From NCBI GenBank assembly GCA_023630585.1, contig CM042541.1, forward strand, positions 11,416,501 through 11,480,500: a stretch of 64,000 nucleotides of DNA, written 5' to 3'. Below the pieces are notes generated by a model. The model made no database searches. It worked only from the letters and a program-made list of their open reading frames with translations, and was not told the origin of the DNA. Position 1 is the first letter of the stretch. The number at the start of each line of letters is the position of its first letter. Positions 50,769 to 63,099 of this stretch are shown here, one piece after another. The translations under genes and the position numbers were made by a program. The stretch comes from Cranoglanis bouderius (Eukaryota > Chordata > Actinopteri > Siluriformes > Cranoglanididae).

Positions 50769-51425
50769 GATCCAATACTTTTAAGCTTTAGTTGATAATT
50801 TCTTTAGGATTTTATAACTTATCATATCCTTTCCTGCTGTAGTATTCTTTGAATTATTAATAGCTACCTTTAATTCAGAAAGATTAAACTCAATATCCAA
50901 AATACTATTGAAATCCTGTTTTTTTCTTACAAACATCCCCATACATATTCCTAACTTATTGTCTTCTTTCTAAGAACATATCATTTAAATTTTCAATGCT
51001 ATGAGCGTTAGCAAATCATAACCTTATCTTTATTTGTAATAGTTACCTTTCCATTTTCTTCTATAACAGGAATCCTTTTGTCAATCCCATATCTTCTTGA
51101 TCATACACCAGACCACATTTATTTCAGTTTCTCTCCGAATTGTACTGCAAAAGTTTTGCCAAGTTCTCCTCTTTGTACTTTTAATAATCTTTTTTTAACA
51201 AACGCTCTTTTCCTCTGATAATCTATGACTGCATCTTGGGTGAGTGTACCCTTTGACAGCGGGATAGACTGGGAAGCTGCAAAATTAATGCCATTCACCA
51301 CTTTACTGTATCTGTCATCAATATTTCCCTCCACTGACAGATTATTGAATTGTTCTTCACATAACATGTAAATGTTTTCCCGGTGTAAGATGGGCATATA
51401 AAAAGGTAAACTGGGCATGCGCACA
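50769..51425 (-). mobile_element. I-clade LINE, endonuclease-RT linker piece
   Basis: A 101-codon minus frame (51424-51119: IPLSKGTLTQDAVIDYQRKR) and its broken continuation resemble the linker between endonuclease and RT in I-like LINEs. Order and strand fit the RNase H part at 48604-46038, with the RT lost or displaced between them. Confidence 0.6.
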
Positions 51426-52320
51426 TTTTGTTAAGCTTTACGTCGCGGCCCGATCTGTACCGCGCATGCATGCAATTTTACGACATTACAGCGCATTTTG
51501 TGACATTTCATATTAACTTGTACTAATTCACATTAAGCTGTATTTTCTAGTTCTTGAAAAAGCTTACAGCTATTTTTACTTTTCATCAATATTAAAGATT
51601 GTACAAAAATCCTTATTTTTTATGTTCCTCTTAAAAACCATAAATAGTGGAGTTTTTAATATTATACATTTATTTAAAACAAAAATGGCTGAGATACCCT
51701 TGAAAAAAAAACCCTACAGGAATCTTGCAGGATTTTAATTTTTCTGCAGCATATTTGCTGGTATCCTGCAGGAATGATGAAATGCTGCAGGACACACTGA
51801 CAAACTGTGCAGGATATTCCTAAAGATTTTAGAATGGAGCCTTCAGCACAATAGAAACATGCAGGAATTTCCCGTACACTTGCTGCACAAGGGGAAAATC
51901 CTGCAGGATTTTATAATTCCTGATATAAAAATAAAGTTCCCAAGTACTTAATTTCCTGTAAATGAAAAAAAATTGAATGAGTCATTCACAACACACAAAA
52001 AGATAATCACTTTCACAGATTCAACTCACTGAGATGACGTCATTCTTTGACACTGTAGTCGCACAGGTATTCAAATGCATGAAGGGGGGCCAAGATGGCA
52101 CTTATATACAGGTCGATGTGATGATGCTCTGAAAACTTTTAACTCAAATATGTGATTTGCAATGCAGAGAGGTCTGTAATACCCAAACTAATTTGTTAAC
52201 ATTGATGCCTGCAGCAGTTTATTAATGGCGTCGCACGGAGAAAGGCTATCGTTTATGTCAATTTAACGAAATTCTGGATTATCTATCGAAGAACATTACT
52301 AGCTAGCTAGTATTTAACAG
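51426..52320. other. Unassigned, with a cluster of CTGCAGGA motifs at 51709-51925
   Basis: No gene recognised. Six or seven short variants of TCCTGCAGGA/TGCAGGAT occur in about 220 bp in both orientations. Confidence 0.4.
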
Positions 52321-52353
52321 CATAAACTTTGATTGAAACTTTGACTGATTGAT

Positions 52354-52790
52354 ATGCTTACACTGAAAGAAACTAAAATGGAGACTGATATAGAGATTCA
52401 TCAAGCCATGCATAGTTATGTGAAAAAATCTCTGGAAGCTGAGGTGAAATCTGTAGCGAAGGTAGTTTCTCTGCCTGAATCACCTGATGTCCTACGTTCT
52501 ACCAAGAAACATAGACCAAGTGACAGTCCCCACATTTCAAATGTAGATCTTCTTGCTGCCATCTAAAAAGTTATTAAGCTACAAATTGCGTCACTGGAAA
52601 AGCTTCAGTCTGTCGGAAAGATGGTACAAAGAAACACGGTCTCTATAACAGAGCTATGTGCTTCGATGGAATACATTGGAAGCAGGTGCTGGATGTGAGT
52701 GGCACAGTGAATAATTTGCAAAACACTGGAGAATGAAAACAAAGTTCTTCACCAAAAAATGCAAGGAGATCAAATTAATTTGACAGGTGT
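52354..52790 (+). pseudogene. L1-like ORF1 fragment (coiled coil)
   Basis: A 70-codon frame (METDIEIHQAMHSYVKKSLE within it) ending TAA at 52564-52566, continued after the stop by a heptad-like segment (LQIASLEKLQSVGKMVQRNT, SITELCASMEYIG, LENENKVLHQKMQGDQINLT) with one shift. It resembles the coiled-coil part of fish L1-type ORF1. RNA-binding domain absent. Confidence 0.55.
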
Positions 52791-52799
52791 GTGTTATTG

Positions 52800-53165
52800 T
52801 TTAATGATCATAGATTACGCATGAAAGCATTCACACGCACACACACATTTGTATAACCCCAAGTTTCCCGCCAAAAATTTGGGAAACTCCCTATAAAACA
52901 CTCCCAGAGGTTTTGCATTCTGGAAGTCTGCCAAGAGATTTCACATCTCCGAAAATACAGAAAGGGTTAAAGAACTTCCAAAATTTGAGACCATGGACTT
53001 CTCAGCAGGTAAGATGTATGTTTAGAATGCTAAAATTAACACATTTGAAATGTATTTGAAAAAAAAAAATTTAACCTGTGCGTTATTTTAACTTGTAAAA
53101 TATTCAGAACGTTTCCAATTTTAGCAGAGATGCTCCGTCTACTTATCTGGTCATTTATGTATTCT
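52800..53165. other. Unassigned spacer
   Basis: No family recognised; GGGAAACTCCCTATAAAACA near 52880 resembles a short promoter-like or LTR-like segment. Confidence 0.3.
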
Positions 53166-53172
53166 TAATTTT

Positions 53173-53690
53173 GCCAGCGCCATATCACCTTGCAGTTCTT
53201 GCCCGGTGTCCCACTGAAGCTAAGCAGAGTTGAGCCTGGCCAGTACCTGGATGGTAGACCTCCTGGGGAAAACTAAGGTTGCTGCTGGAAGTGGTATTAG
53301 GGTAGGTGGTGTTCTTCCTGTGGTCTGTGTGGGTCCTAATGCCCCAGTATAGTGACTGGGACACTATACTGTAAAAAGAGCACTGACTTTCGGATATGTT
53401 AAACTGAAGTCCTGACACTCTGTGGTCATTAAAAATCCAAGGTCACTTCTTGTAAAGAGTAGGGGTATCACCCCAGTGTCCTGGCAAAATTGGCCCTTGT
53501 CTATCATGGCCCCCTAATCTCCATTCCTGAATTGGCTATATCACACTCCTCTCCTCTCCACCTATAGCTGGTAGGTGTTCTGGTGCACTATGGCTGCTGT
53601 TGCATCATCCAGGTGGATGCTACACACTGGTGGTGGTTGAGGAGATTCCCCCCTGTACTATGAAAAGTGCTATATAAATGTAACAAATTT
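53173..53690 (+). mobile_element. 5S-rRNA-derived SINE (SINE3-type)
   Basis: The first 120 bp resemble 5S rRNA: GCCATATCACC, CCACTGAAGCTAAGCAGAG (C-box), CCTGGCCAGTACCTGGATGG and AGACCTCCTGGG. A body of about 350 bp follows, then a LINE-like tail (AAAAGTGCTATATAAATGTA). Length about 520 bp. The internal 5S promoter is recognisable but changed. RTE copy B begins 10-20 bp downstream. Confidence 0.87.
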
Positions 53691-53699
53691 TACTACAGG

Positions 53700-55170
53700 A
53701 GGTTCCTGCCTCTTACTTTCAGAAGAGGCAGGAACACAGGATGACATATAAGAGTGGTGGCAGGAGCACACAGGTGGACTATATCTTATGTAGACACTGT
53801 AATCTGATGGAGATTAGCAATTGCAAAGTAGTGGTAGGAGAGAGTGTAGCTCGACAGCATAGGATGGTGGTGTGTAAGATGACTCTGGTGGTGAGGAAGA
53901 TGAAGAGAGCAAAGGCAGAGCAGAAGACAAAGTGGTGGAAGTTGGAAAAGGAAGAGTGCTGTGCGGTTTTCAGGGAGGAGTTGAGACAGGCTTTAGGTGG
54001 TCAGGAGGTGCTTCCAGATGACTGGACTACTACAGCCAAAGTGATCAGGGAGACAGGTAGGAAGGTGCTAGGTGTGTCATCTGGAAGGAGGAAAGAAGAC
54101 AAGGAAACTTGGTGGTGGAATGAGGAAGTTCAGGAGAGTATCCAGAAGAAGAGGTTAGCTAGGAAGAAGTGGGACAGTGAGAGGACGGAGGAAAGTAGAC
54201 AGGAATATAGGGAGATGCAGCATGAGGTTAAGATAAAGGTGGCAAAGGCCAAACAGAAAGCTTATGAGGACATGTATGCAAGGTTAGATAGTAAGGAAGG
54301 TGAGAGGGATTTGTATCGGTTGGCGAGGCAGAGGGATAGAGATGGTAAGGATGTGCAGCAGGTTAGAGTGATTAAAGATAGAGATGGAAATGTGTTGACA
54401 CGTGACAGGAGGGTGAGGGAAAGATGGAAGGAGTACTTTGAGGAACTGATGAATGAGGAAAATGACAGAGAGAGAAGAGTAGTAGAGACAAATATTGTTG
54501 AGCAGGAAGTAGAAAGGATTAGCAAGGGTGAAGTTAGGAGAGCTTTGAAGAGGATGCAGAGAGGAAAGGCAGTTGGTCCTGATGACATACCAGTGGAGGT
54601 ATGGAAGTGTCTAGGAGAGATGGCAGTAGAGTTTTTAACTAGGTTGTTCAACGAGGTCTTAGAGAGTGAGAGGATGCCTGAGGAATGGAGGAGAAGTGTT
54701 TTGGTGCCGATTTTTAAGAACAAGGGAGATGTGCAGAGTTGTGGAAACTACAGAGGTATTAAGCTGATGAGCCATACAATGAAGTTGTGGGAAAGAGTAG
54801 TGGAAGCAAGGCTAAGGGGAGAAGTGAGCATTTGTGAGCAGCAGTATGGTTTCATGCCAAGAAAGAGCACTACAGATGCAATATTTGCTTTGAGAATGTT
54901 GATGGAGAAGTACAGAGAGGGTCAGAAAGAGCTGCATTGTGTCTTTGTAGATTTAGAGAAAGCGTATGACAGGGTGCCAAGAGAGGAGCTGTGGTACTGT
55001 ATGAGGAGGTCTGGAGTGGCAGAGAAGTATGTTAGAGTGGTGCAGGATATGTATGAGAGCAGTAGGACAATGGTAGGGTGTGTGGTAGGTGTGACAGAGG
55101 AGTTCACGGTGAAGGTGGGACTGCATCAAGGATCGGCTCTGAGCCCCTTCTTGTTTGCGGTGGTACCTAC
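53700..55170 (+). mobile_element. RTE LINE copy B, truncated at both ends
   Basis: Starts within the endonuclease (AGAAGAGGCAGGAACACAGG) and stops abruptly at about 55168 just after RT motif B, before the FADD catalytic motif. Very close to copy A in the shared part. Confidence 0.92.
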
Positions 55171-55177
55171 TAGGTAA
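53741..55177 (+). pseudogene. RTE endonuclease-RT polyprotein, 478 open codons
   Basis: The longest intact frame in the window. It covers the endonuclease end (RQHRMVV), the basic linker without the 7-bp insertion of copy A, and the RT fingers and palm through motif A (FVDLEKAYDRVPREELW, about 54941-54975) and motif B (GLHQGSALSPFLFAV). The final residues VPTR come from flanking DNA at the breakpoint. The catalytic double Asp is missing. Confidence 0.92.
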
Positions 55178-56600
55178 TTTAAATTTGTCTCTTAGAACTG
55201 TGTAGTGAGCTAAAAAGGTAACTGGTAAGAGAATATTATATTTGTTTAAAAAATATATGCAAGCCCTGAAAATACAATGCATTAAAATGCAAGAACTGTT
55301 AATACAATGCATTTTTTAAATTAGTGCAATTCAACATGCTTTTTTGTTTCAAAGACACATTTAGTTTAGTTGGATTTAATTATAAAGCACATTTTAAAAC
55401 AACAGAAGTTGAAACCAAAGTGCTGTACATGTAGTATAAAACAGATTTAAAACAAACATTTAATAGTATCAAATTCTACACCCTCAGACCGAATTAAAAG
55501 ATAACGAACAAAAGTGGGTCTTCAGAAAAGATTTGGCTTGTCATATCATGCCATGACATGTCATTATTTTACTTCTACAGAAATTGTGCTTCCTCTCCCA
55601 TTATTTGGCCCAAAATAGAAAAATATTTTAGATAAATTATAACCATTCAATATATAATATCCTAGAAGTTTGTTACAAATATTAAATGGGAAAAGGTTTG
55701 GACAATTGTATTCTGTTAATTTGGGCATTTCCTTAGGCTTTTCCTGAAGGTCTGGAATTCTTTACAGAGATGTTTCCAGATCTTTTTTTGCGTTTGAGAG
55801 TGAATGAACAATTTTCATCAATATCCTTTTAAAATCTCACAATATACTATTTCACTGGCATCCTTGTATTATTTTTTTATATAATAGACTTACTTTATTT
55901 TCCTTGTTAATAAATACTTGATTTGTAAATGTCCAAACATTTGACCAATCAAGATTATTTATAAGGCAGCTCCGATAAGTGACTACATGTCAGGTAGAGA
56001 AATCTCTTTGAAAAATTCTGCGAATATTTTTTTTCGCCAAAGTATAAAAGAATCACATTTGACCAACAGGAGCAGGATTATCTTTTGGGTTTAAACCCGG
56101 CTGGTATATAGTTCCACTTTTAACGGCTGCTTTGAAGAGCATTATAATTCCAGAAGGAATTACATCCATAACCACATCATGTTGTTTTGGCGTTGTAGGT
56201 ATATTGAAATGAAAGTCCGCTTTCATCGCAGCTTTCTCCACCACGACGTGTCGATGGTTGGAATAGACGTGGCATTTCCGGTGCTATCTATATACAAGCG
56301 TACTGGAAACCAATCTAATTGTTTTGTTGAAAGCCTGATAGACGTTTACATTAAAAAAAAAAAAAATAGATGAATGTAAAATGATAAGTATTTCAGTATA
56401 AACAAAAATATAGACGCAGCGAACATTTCAGTGATGCGTTTGTTTTCTTTTGAATTAATGCTTTTAATGAATTAGCTGATATTTTGGGCAAAACTTATTA
56501 GGCAAACTCACACGATGGCCGATGGAGTATATGTCTGCTACCACAAAAAATATAAAACCGAGGTTTATGATCAAGTTACTATCTTCATATATCGGTGTCC
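55178..56600. other. Unassigned, with one minus-strand frame of 63 codons (56244-56053)
   Basis: The frame (MVEKAAMKADFHFNIPTTPK onward) has balanced composition but no recognised domain. The rest is AT-rich without recognised repeats. Confidence 0.3.
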
Positions 56601-57007
56601 CTGCCGGAAGGATTGACTGGTAACACAAATAGGAAGCGGCTAGGTAGGACAGGGCAATTGCAAGTCAGCCATTGCTGTGTGTCGTGGCTGTGTTAGTGGT
56701 ACAATAAGGCAGTGAAGACGTTTACTACGGCCATTGGAATTAGTTGGATTTCCGACTGTAACAGTCGTCTGTGCATCTACATATAGATACGAGGTATGTT
56801 TAAAAAAAAATAAAAATTTAATGTCTTAGACCGATACTTTATTCAAGCATGGTTACCAATACTGATTGTTTCATTAGTTAACTCCATTGTTTACTAGCAT
56901 AGCTTAGTTAAGTTAGGATTATGCATCTTAATCTTAATCAATAAGCTTACGACTGGTAGCTGTAACAATAATTGCTTGTCGGTTAAATATTCATTAAGCT
57001 CTTATTA
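56601..57007. other. Unassigned spacer with a donor-like GAGGTATGT near 56790
   Basis: Sequence around 56640-56790 is less AT-rich and ends in a donor-like site. It could be a non-coding first exon, but nothing downstream supports this. Confidence 0.25.
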
Positions 57008-58809
57008 CCCAGCTAACAATTTTTGGTTTCCAGAACGTTCTGGGAACGTTAGTTTTTGGTTTCCAGAACATACATTTTCAAGGTTTGTTTTTGGTTAGCC
57101 AGGAAAGTTTTCTTTACGGAAATAGAACGTTGTTTTTAGATTTGCAGAACATTTCCTTAACGTTCCCATAACCGTTCTCTTAACCTCAATTTTCACCATT
57201 TATTTATTTTTAATATTCATACATGCATGCATCATTAATCATAAATAAAATAAATCAGTATATAAATAAATAATCAGCACACAATCTATGTTTTTGTTGA
57301 TTCATTGTTTACATAAAATAATAAGCTATAAACCTCGGGACCTTAAAAACAGTGAGTATCATTTAATTAAACAAAAAAACAAACCATGGAACTAAATAAA
57401 AATAATAAAATATAATTTGACATTTAATAAAAATAAACAATAACTATAACTTCTTCTACCACAGTCATCTGCAAATTTAACAAAGAAATAAAAAAGGCAA
57501 CGTAAGTTACATGTACATTAGATTAAACAATCAGCATGAGCAATTAAATAAATAAATAAATAAACTTTACTATATAGGCCTTTAATATCATGAAGTTTGC
57601 GCATGGCTGCGTCTAGTGGTCTGATGTTACACACAACACCAAAAAAAAAAATCTAAATCTTTTTTGTGTATTTTGTTATACATCTTCTCAATGAAAAGTA
57701 AAATGCACTTAATCCTCTGCAGTTTGGTTCTCAGATTAATTTATTAATTTTTAAAGAATATTATACTGAAAAGCAAGACAAATGCACTGATTACAGCTCA
57801 ACTGCAGCGTCACAATATGAAGTGATTTTGATATTGACTTGAGCTGATATTTTACTTTAAATATATACAAAACAGGCTAAGATTATTTAATAAAAGCAGA
57901 TCTCCCTCATTCTTTCCCACTTCTCACACTAACTGCTCTCACAGTCAGCGACAGGCAGGCTGGGCTTCTTTTTGGTCAGAAACCACTACCTCTGGCAAAC
58001 TCTGTAGTTAAAACAAAAATGCTCATTTAAAAAATGAGCTTCATTGATTAACGCAGCATTAGTTTTATTTACAACAATTAATGACTGTGGCTGTGTGGCA
58101 TTACCAAATATTATAGATTTTATGTGTCAGCCACTATATTTTTCTTCCAACTGCAACTGTGAACTAATGTGTGAAACCTAATTAGCCAGCTAGCTAGCTA
58201 CCATCCAACACTGCTTAAGCTGGGTAACTAGCTAATAAAACTAACTAGTGTGTAGTTGTTGCTAACTAGCATCCTAACGTTAGACAAAGAGAAGTTAAGT
58301 GACCGCAGCATTAATGTCCTTTGAGACGTTAAAGTGTTGAATAGGTACTTGCCATTGATGCTTAATTGGACGAGGACAGTAAAAATGCAGTCATTTCGAG
58401 ATGCGGTAGAAAGAAACGGTTATGCCAGTTGAATTTCAAACAAATTGACTCAGCTGATACAGTGCTCTGATGTAGATCAGAGATGATTGACAGGACAGGG
58501 GCACTTCAGGGGCCAATCAGATTTCAGCTGGGGTCGGCCAGTGCTCTGGCTCTGGCCCCACTCCTGGATCTGCCAGTGCTTGAAGGAAACGTCAACTCTC
58601 TAAACTAACCTAAAAACAACCATTAGACAGCCTTCTGTATAGTTTCTCTTTAGGTTGTTAGAAAAAAGCCTCCCTGCAAAGTTCTGGGAAGGTTTTTGGT
58701 TACAAAAAAAAAACATTCAGAGAACGTTCCTAGAACGTTATTTGGTTCCACAAAAATAACCAAACCGGAACATATGTTAACGTTAGAGGAACGTTCTGTG
58801 TTTGCTGGG
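57008..58809. mobile_element. Unclassified DNA element with CCCAGC(T/A)AACA ends and AACGTT-rich termini
   Basis: The left end is CCCAGCTAACAATTTTTGGT. The right end at 58809, inverted, is TCCCAGCAAACACAGAACGT. Subterminal 150-bp zones carry repeated GAACGTT(C/A) and TTTTTGGTT motifs at both ends. The internal 1.5 kb is non-coding. Target duplication unclear. Confidence 0.65.
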
Positions 58810-59650
58810 ATTCAGTATAACAGCACAATTACGATGGCAATATTGCTTTTATACAACGTTTAATCAACAGGAAAGTAATATCGAGGAACTGACATTTCGA
58901 ACACAGTATGGCCAAATAATTATTTTTGCTCTGTAAATGGAAATAGACCCCAAAGAAGCCACACTCACTGATGGCCCTCAGCTAGCTGGCTAGTTAGCTC
59001 ACAATGATTTATACATTCCTGTTAAAGGTGCATCCAGTGAAATTGCCTTCCCTTCTTCCTTTTCATCTTCATCTGACGAAATTTCATGTCACATCAGAAG
59101 TTATATTAATGAAAAACGTATTGTTTGCCATGTGCCGCTAACTCTGTTAGTAACGGTTGCAGTGGGATTGTTCTTAGAATTGAAATTTTATGTGGCGAGC
59201 ACAGACAACCAGAGTGATACAAAGAGTGAATCTTTCCAGAGCGATTATAGTTTTTTTGTGATTGTTGTGGTCAAAAATGCTTGATTTTGCTGTTGGTTTC
59301 TTTAAAATTTGCGATGCAACTTGCAGAGTTTTTTGTGCTTTTTTTTTTTTTTTTGCAGAAAACTACTTGAATTGGCGAAATTGCAATTGCACGAAATTGT
59401 TTTGTACGGTCTTTCACAGTGCTGTTTGTTGGTAAATGAGACCTTTTAGCTGTACACATGTTGGACGCACATGACTGGAAGAGGGGTTTGGATGAATGCG
59501 CGTTGTGATGACATCACATGATGTGTCTTCGCCCAAATGTGCAGATAATCTTTGATAATTTTGAAAAACTGCAAGCTCCTCACAATATTGCGGCGTTTCC
59601 TTGATTTTGCATTAATTTCTGCGATCGCAAAATCCTGGAGGGATTGGTTA
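58810..59650. other. Non-coding, probable dispersed repeat at 59230-59650
   Basis: Contains CGAAATTGCAATTGCACGAA and CTGCGATCGCAAAATCCTGG, which I recall as a common fish repeat motif; class unknown. No gene. Confidence 0.35.
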
Positions 59651-59779
59651 TACTGGAATTCATCATTAAAAGCCAATTTTAATGATGAAGGAACAGTAGC
59701 AGTAGATAATGAAGACTTTATTATAGGTGTAATAGGAGAAATTTGAGTGAATGCAGGATTTAACTAAAACAGTGGGTAA

Positions 59780-61560
59780 AGGATCAAGTGAACAAGTAGA
59801 GGGTTTAGACTTTGTAATTAATTTAGTAATATGATCTACTGAAGGTAGCTCAGAATTTGAATGAATACCTGCAGACCCACAACTTTGATCATATCCATTT
59901 AGACAGTCACTGGTCATAGAAACAGAATTAAATAGTTCAGTCTTTGATCTAAAAAATTCAGAAAAGGACGCACATTGACCAGGAGAAAAAGAAACTGTGT
60001 CAAAAGGTTTTAACAATTTAACAGTGCTAAACAAAGTTGTATTACTCCGTCAAGAAGCAATAATATTTGCATGAAAAGATGATTTAGCTGTATTAAGTGC
60101 AGTTTTGTACAAAATCAGATGCTCAGAATACATCTATTTATGCACTTCAAGACCAGTTTTTTTTTACACAGTCTCTTCAGTTGACGACCTATGGCCTTTT
60201 GGTGGCGCAATTCTGGAGTGTACCAAGGAGAAGAATGCACATACAATACGAGTTTTCCACAATGTCAAGTATTTGAGAGAACTATCATTATAAAAATGTA
60301 TCAGATCAGATGTAGAAGAATTAAAACAGCACTGGTTTACAAACTGCTCAATCATTCCATCCATGACATTACGATCTACAACCCCAATTCTGTAAAAGTG
60401 TTCTCCGGGCCAAATAGGAAAAGGACCATCCAAGCTGTTATCAGCGTCAGGTCCAAAAGCCAGTGTCTGTCATGGTATGGGGGTGTGTCAGTGCCCATGG
60501 CATGGGTAACTTGCACATCTGTGAGGGCACCATTAATGCAGAATGATATGTACACATTTTGGAGCAACATATGCTGCCATCCATAGCAGGACAATGCCAA
60601 AAATACAGGCTTGTGATCTGAAATAGGAAATTCAATAGAAGTAAGATTAAAAGGCATAACACCAGAGCAGCATACCAGGTCTAAAATATGACCTTTGTTA
60701 TGTGTTGGAAAATTAACAAACTGGACAAAGTCAGCTCTATCCAACACTGATTTAAAATCATGATATTGAGTACTAGTAGTTTTATCATAATGGATTAAAA
60801 TCTCCCATTAACATAGTATTTGGAGACAAAGTACATAGGTGTGTTAAGACAGTAGAGTTAAAAAAAAAAAAAGTAGACAAAGCAGATGATTTAGGGGATC
60901 TATAAATTAATACAACAATAGTGGGAGCCCTTAAGTTGTACAGCCAAGATTTCAAAAGGTGATTGCTCTGTTACAGAAATTGGACAGATTTGTATAACCG
61001 TCATGATAAATAAATGCAAGGCCACTTCCTTTAACAGTGCATTGAGGCTTATATGTGAGCATATCCAGCTGGTGTTGCTTGATTTAAATTATTTAAATTT
61101 TAAAAAAGTCATTTGGCTTTTGCCAAGTCTCAGTGAGACACATAAAATCAATATTTTGGTCCACAATGAGTTCATGGATGAGAGAAGTCTTATCAAGGGA
61201 CCGGAAATTAAAAAGACTGATCTGACTATTTGAGTAAAGAAGACAGAAAGTCTGACCTGGGCACAGAAGTTAGCACTTCATAATCGACAAGCCTCCCAGC
61301 ATTTTTAGACAGTCTTGGATTAGCAGACCACAGAGACCGAATTTGTCCAGGTTCAGCAGCACTGATTTGGGTATTCCGACGAGATCCACGGTGTAAGTAT
61401 TTCGGTCGTCGTAATAAATCCGGATGATTAAACAGAGACAGTGGTGATTTGAGTGAAGGCCTGAGTTTATAGAGCTCAGCCACTGAGTACATCAAACGTG
61501 GAGCAGTGTTGATCAGGGCAGATGTCAGAATAATCCATAGCAGCAACTTAAAGAACCACG
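59780..61560 (-). pseudogene. Rex/L2-like ORF relic (endonuclease and linker)
   Basis: Readable pieces in order: VAELYKLRPSLKSPLSLFNH (N-terminus), FNFRSLDKTSLIHELIVDQN and IDFMCLTETWQK (catalytic Glu), GSGLAFIYHD, FVNFPTHNKGHILDLVCCSG and PISDHKPVF (catalytic Asp/His), then SLKYLTLWKTRI and SKPSTCSLDPLPTVLVKSCI of the linker. At least five stops or shifts. Confidence 0.75.
60377..60600 (+). mobile_element. Tc1 scrap nested in the LINE
   Basis: Starts with TACAACCCCAATTC at 60377 and keeps only a middle transposase piece (WYGGVSVPMAWVTCTSVRAP). It ends near 60600 where LINE endonuclease sequence resumes. Same family as 25739-27283. Confidence 0.75.
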
Positions 61561-61750
61561 TAGCCCAATCAAGTAATGCCAGGTCAGGCCAATCGATCAA
61601 CAATAAAACCGAAATCAGCAAATGCCAAATCGCTGCTAAGATGAATCGGTAGCAGTGGATATCGAACAGCAACCGGAGAAATCCACGACAAATAGTTCGA
61701 TCATATAGCAGAACTAAGTAAGGATTTCCCAGTTTAAAATATTCAGACAT

Positions 61751-62620
61751 AAAAACATAAAAGAAGGAAAATAAAACATAAAAACCCGGAGAGTAGTGGC
61801 AGCCAAAATGCGCAAACCATTAAGACATGCTGGACTAAATTTCCATTTCCCAGGCAATGTTTTATCTTCACCATAATGTCAAGGTAAGTGACAAGAGCAC
61901 TGTTGCCCACAACTTTCAATGGAAAGTTGCTAGATGATGTCATGCGCTAATTAGCATATTCATTATGTCATCATGTCGTATTTGCGTTCTGCATAGTGTC
62001 GGCCCTTTACATCTTTTTGCTTCTTTCCTACTCGCATACTGTATACTAATAAAGCTGTTCTCATTTACATATTTTTTGGTTTCTGTCAGACAATGGAACA
62101 AGTATGAAATAGTGACTGAAATGAGGCCCATTAAGACATGTTAACCAGCAGTCACTTCTAAGCCATTTACAAGCTGCTGCTCTGCACTGCTAAAATCCTG
62201 ATTTATAATCACAACATCCACTGACAAAATCACCATACACATAAGTTAAAGGCAACAGCTATGCTGTGATTTTGGCTATATGTAAGATCTTTCTCAGAGA
62301 GAAAGTTAGAAGCAAATGAATGTGCTGTTCCTCTCTGCCACACTTTGAACAGAGTAGCTGCAGAGAGAGGTGTACCTGCAGCGGAAAAGCAGGACCAGGA
62401 AAAGGTGGGGGGGGGGGAAGCGAGAAAGCGTGCTTGCAGGGCAGTACTGCCCACTCTCTTCTACGGAAAGTGGCTAAGGTTTGCCCAAAAAGTCGCTAGA
62501 TTTGTCGCTAGGTGCTTATTTGAAGAAGAAGGGAAAAAAAGTCGTTAAAGGATTCTGAAGGGGGAGGGGCTGCAGCAGGGTGTTATATTTTGAGTGAAAG
62601 GATTGTATTCATGTCCTATT
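61751..62620. other. Dispersed-repeat mosaic
   Basis: Contains segments I associate with common fish repeats (TTAGCATATTCATTATGTCA at about 61950, GTCGCTAGATTTGTCGCTAG at about 62492). No gene found. A short G run is at 62406. Confidence 0.35.
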
Positions 62621-62773
62621 GAAAATAAACACAAGTTATTTAGTGTCTATTGTCTTTTTATAATTCAAGCACTTTTTAAGCACCACTACATAAAAATGGC
62701 TATTTTCAAGTTTTTCCTTTACTTTAATTTCAAAAAGCCAAATTCAAGCACTTCATGCACCTTGTATGGACCT

Positions 62774-62893
62774 TGATTTTAGTATTTACACACAGCGGTT
62801 AGCATAAACTTAGCTCGCTTACTAGCAAACATGGCTGATTTTAGTATTTACACAGCAGTTAGCATAATGTTAGCTCGCTTGGTAGCAAACAGG
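62774..62893. repeat. Tandem duplication, two 62-bp units
   Basis: TGATTTTAGTATTTACACA...TTAGCTCGCTT...AGCAAACA occurs at 62774 and again at 62836 with several differences. Confidence 0.75.
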
Positions 62894-63099
62894 AAATCTT
62901 TAAAGTTTAAGGTAAAGAATTTAGGTTAAATGAAGTGTCACTAACCTTTGTGTATTCTGCAAAAGCAGTGGGATGTCGTTTTAGCGAAAATAGTATTAAC
63001 TGCCGCACATACAACATTACTTAGTGTACCACCGTATTGACAGTACTACTGTTTAAAAATACAGTGGCTTCGGCAGTATTTTGAAGCTTTAGTGTCGCA

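Larger units (their letters stand above)
59660..61750 (-). mobile_element. Rex/L2-like LINE, 5' half
   Basis: Minus-strand element: N-terminal region (61750-61226), endonuclease (61210-60600, broken by stops) and endonuclease-RT linker (60376-59780). The RT is absent. A Tc1 scrap interrupts it at 60377-60600. Confidence 0.75.

Noticed and set aside
53173..53295. A 5S rRNA gene
   Set aside because: The 5S-like part has several changes, is followed by a SINE body and tail, and is not in a tandem 5S context.
59271..59676. Minus-strand frames in the 59.3-59.7 kb region
   Set aside because: Low-complexity or repeat-derived; no domain and they overlap a sequence I recall as a dispersed fish repeat.
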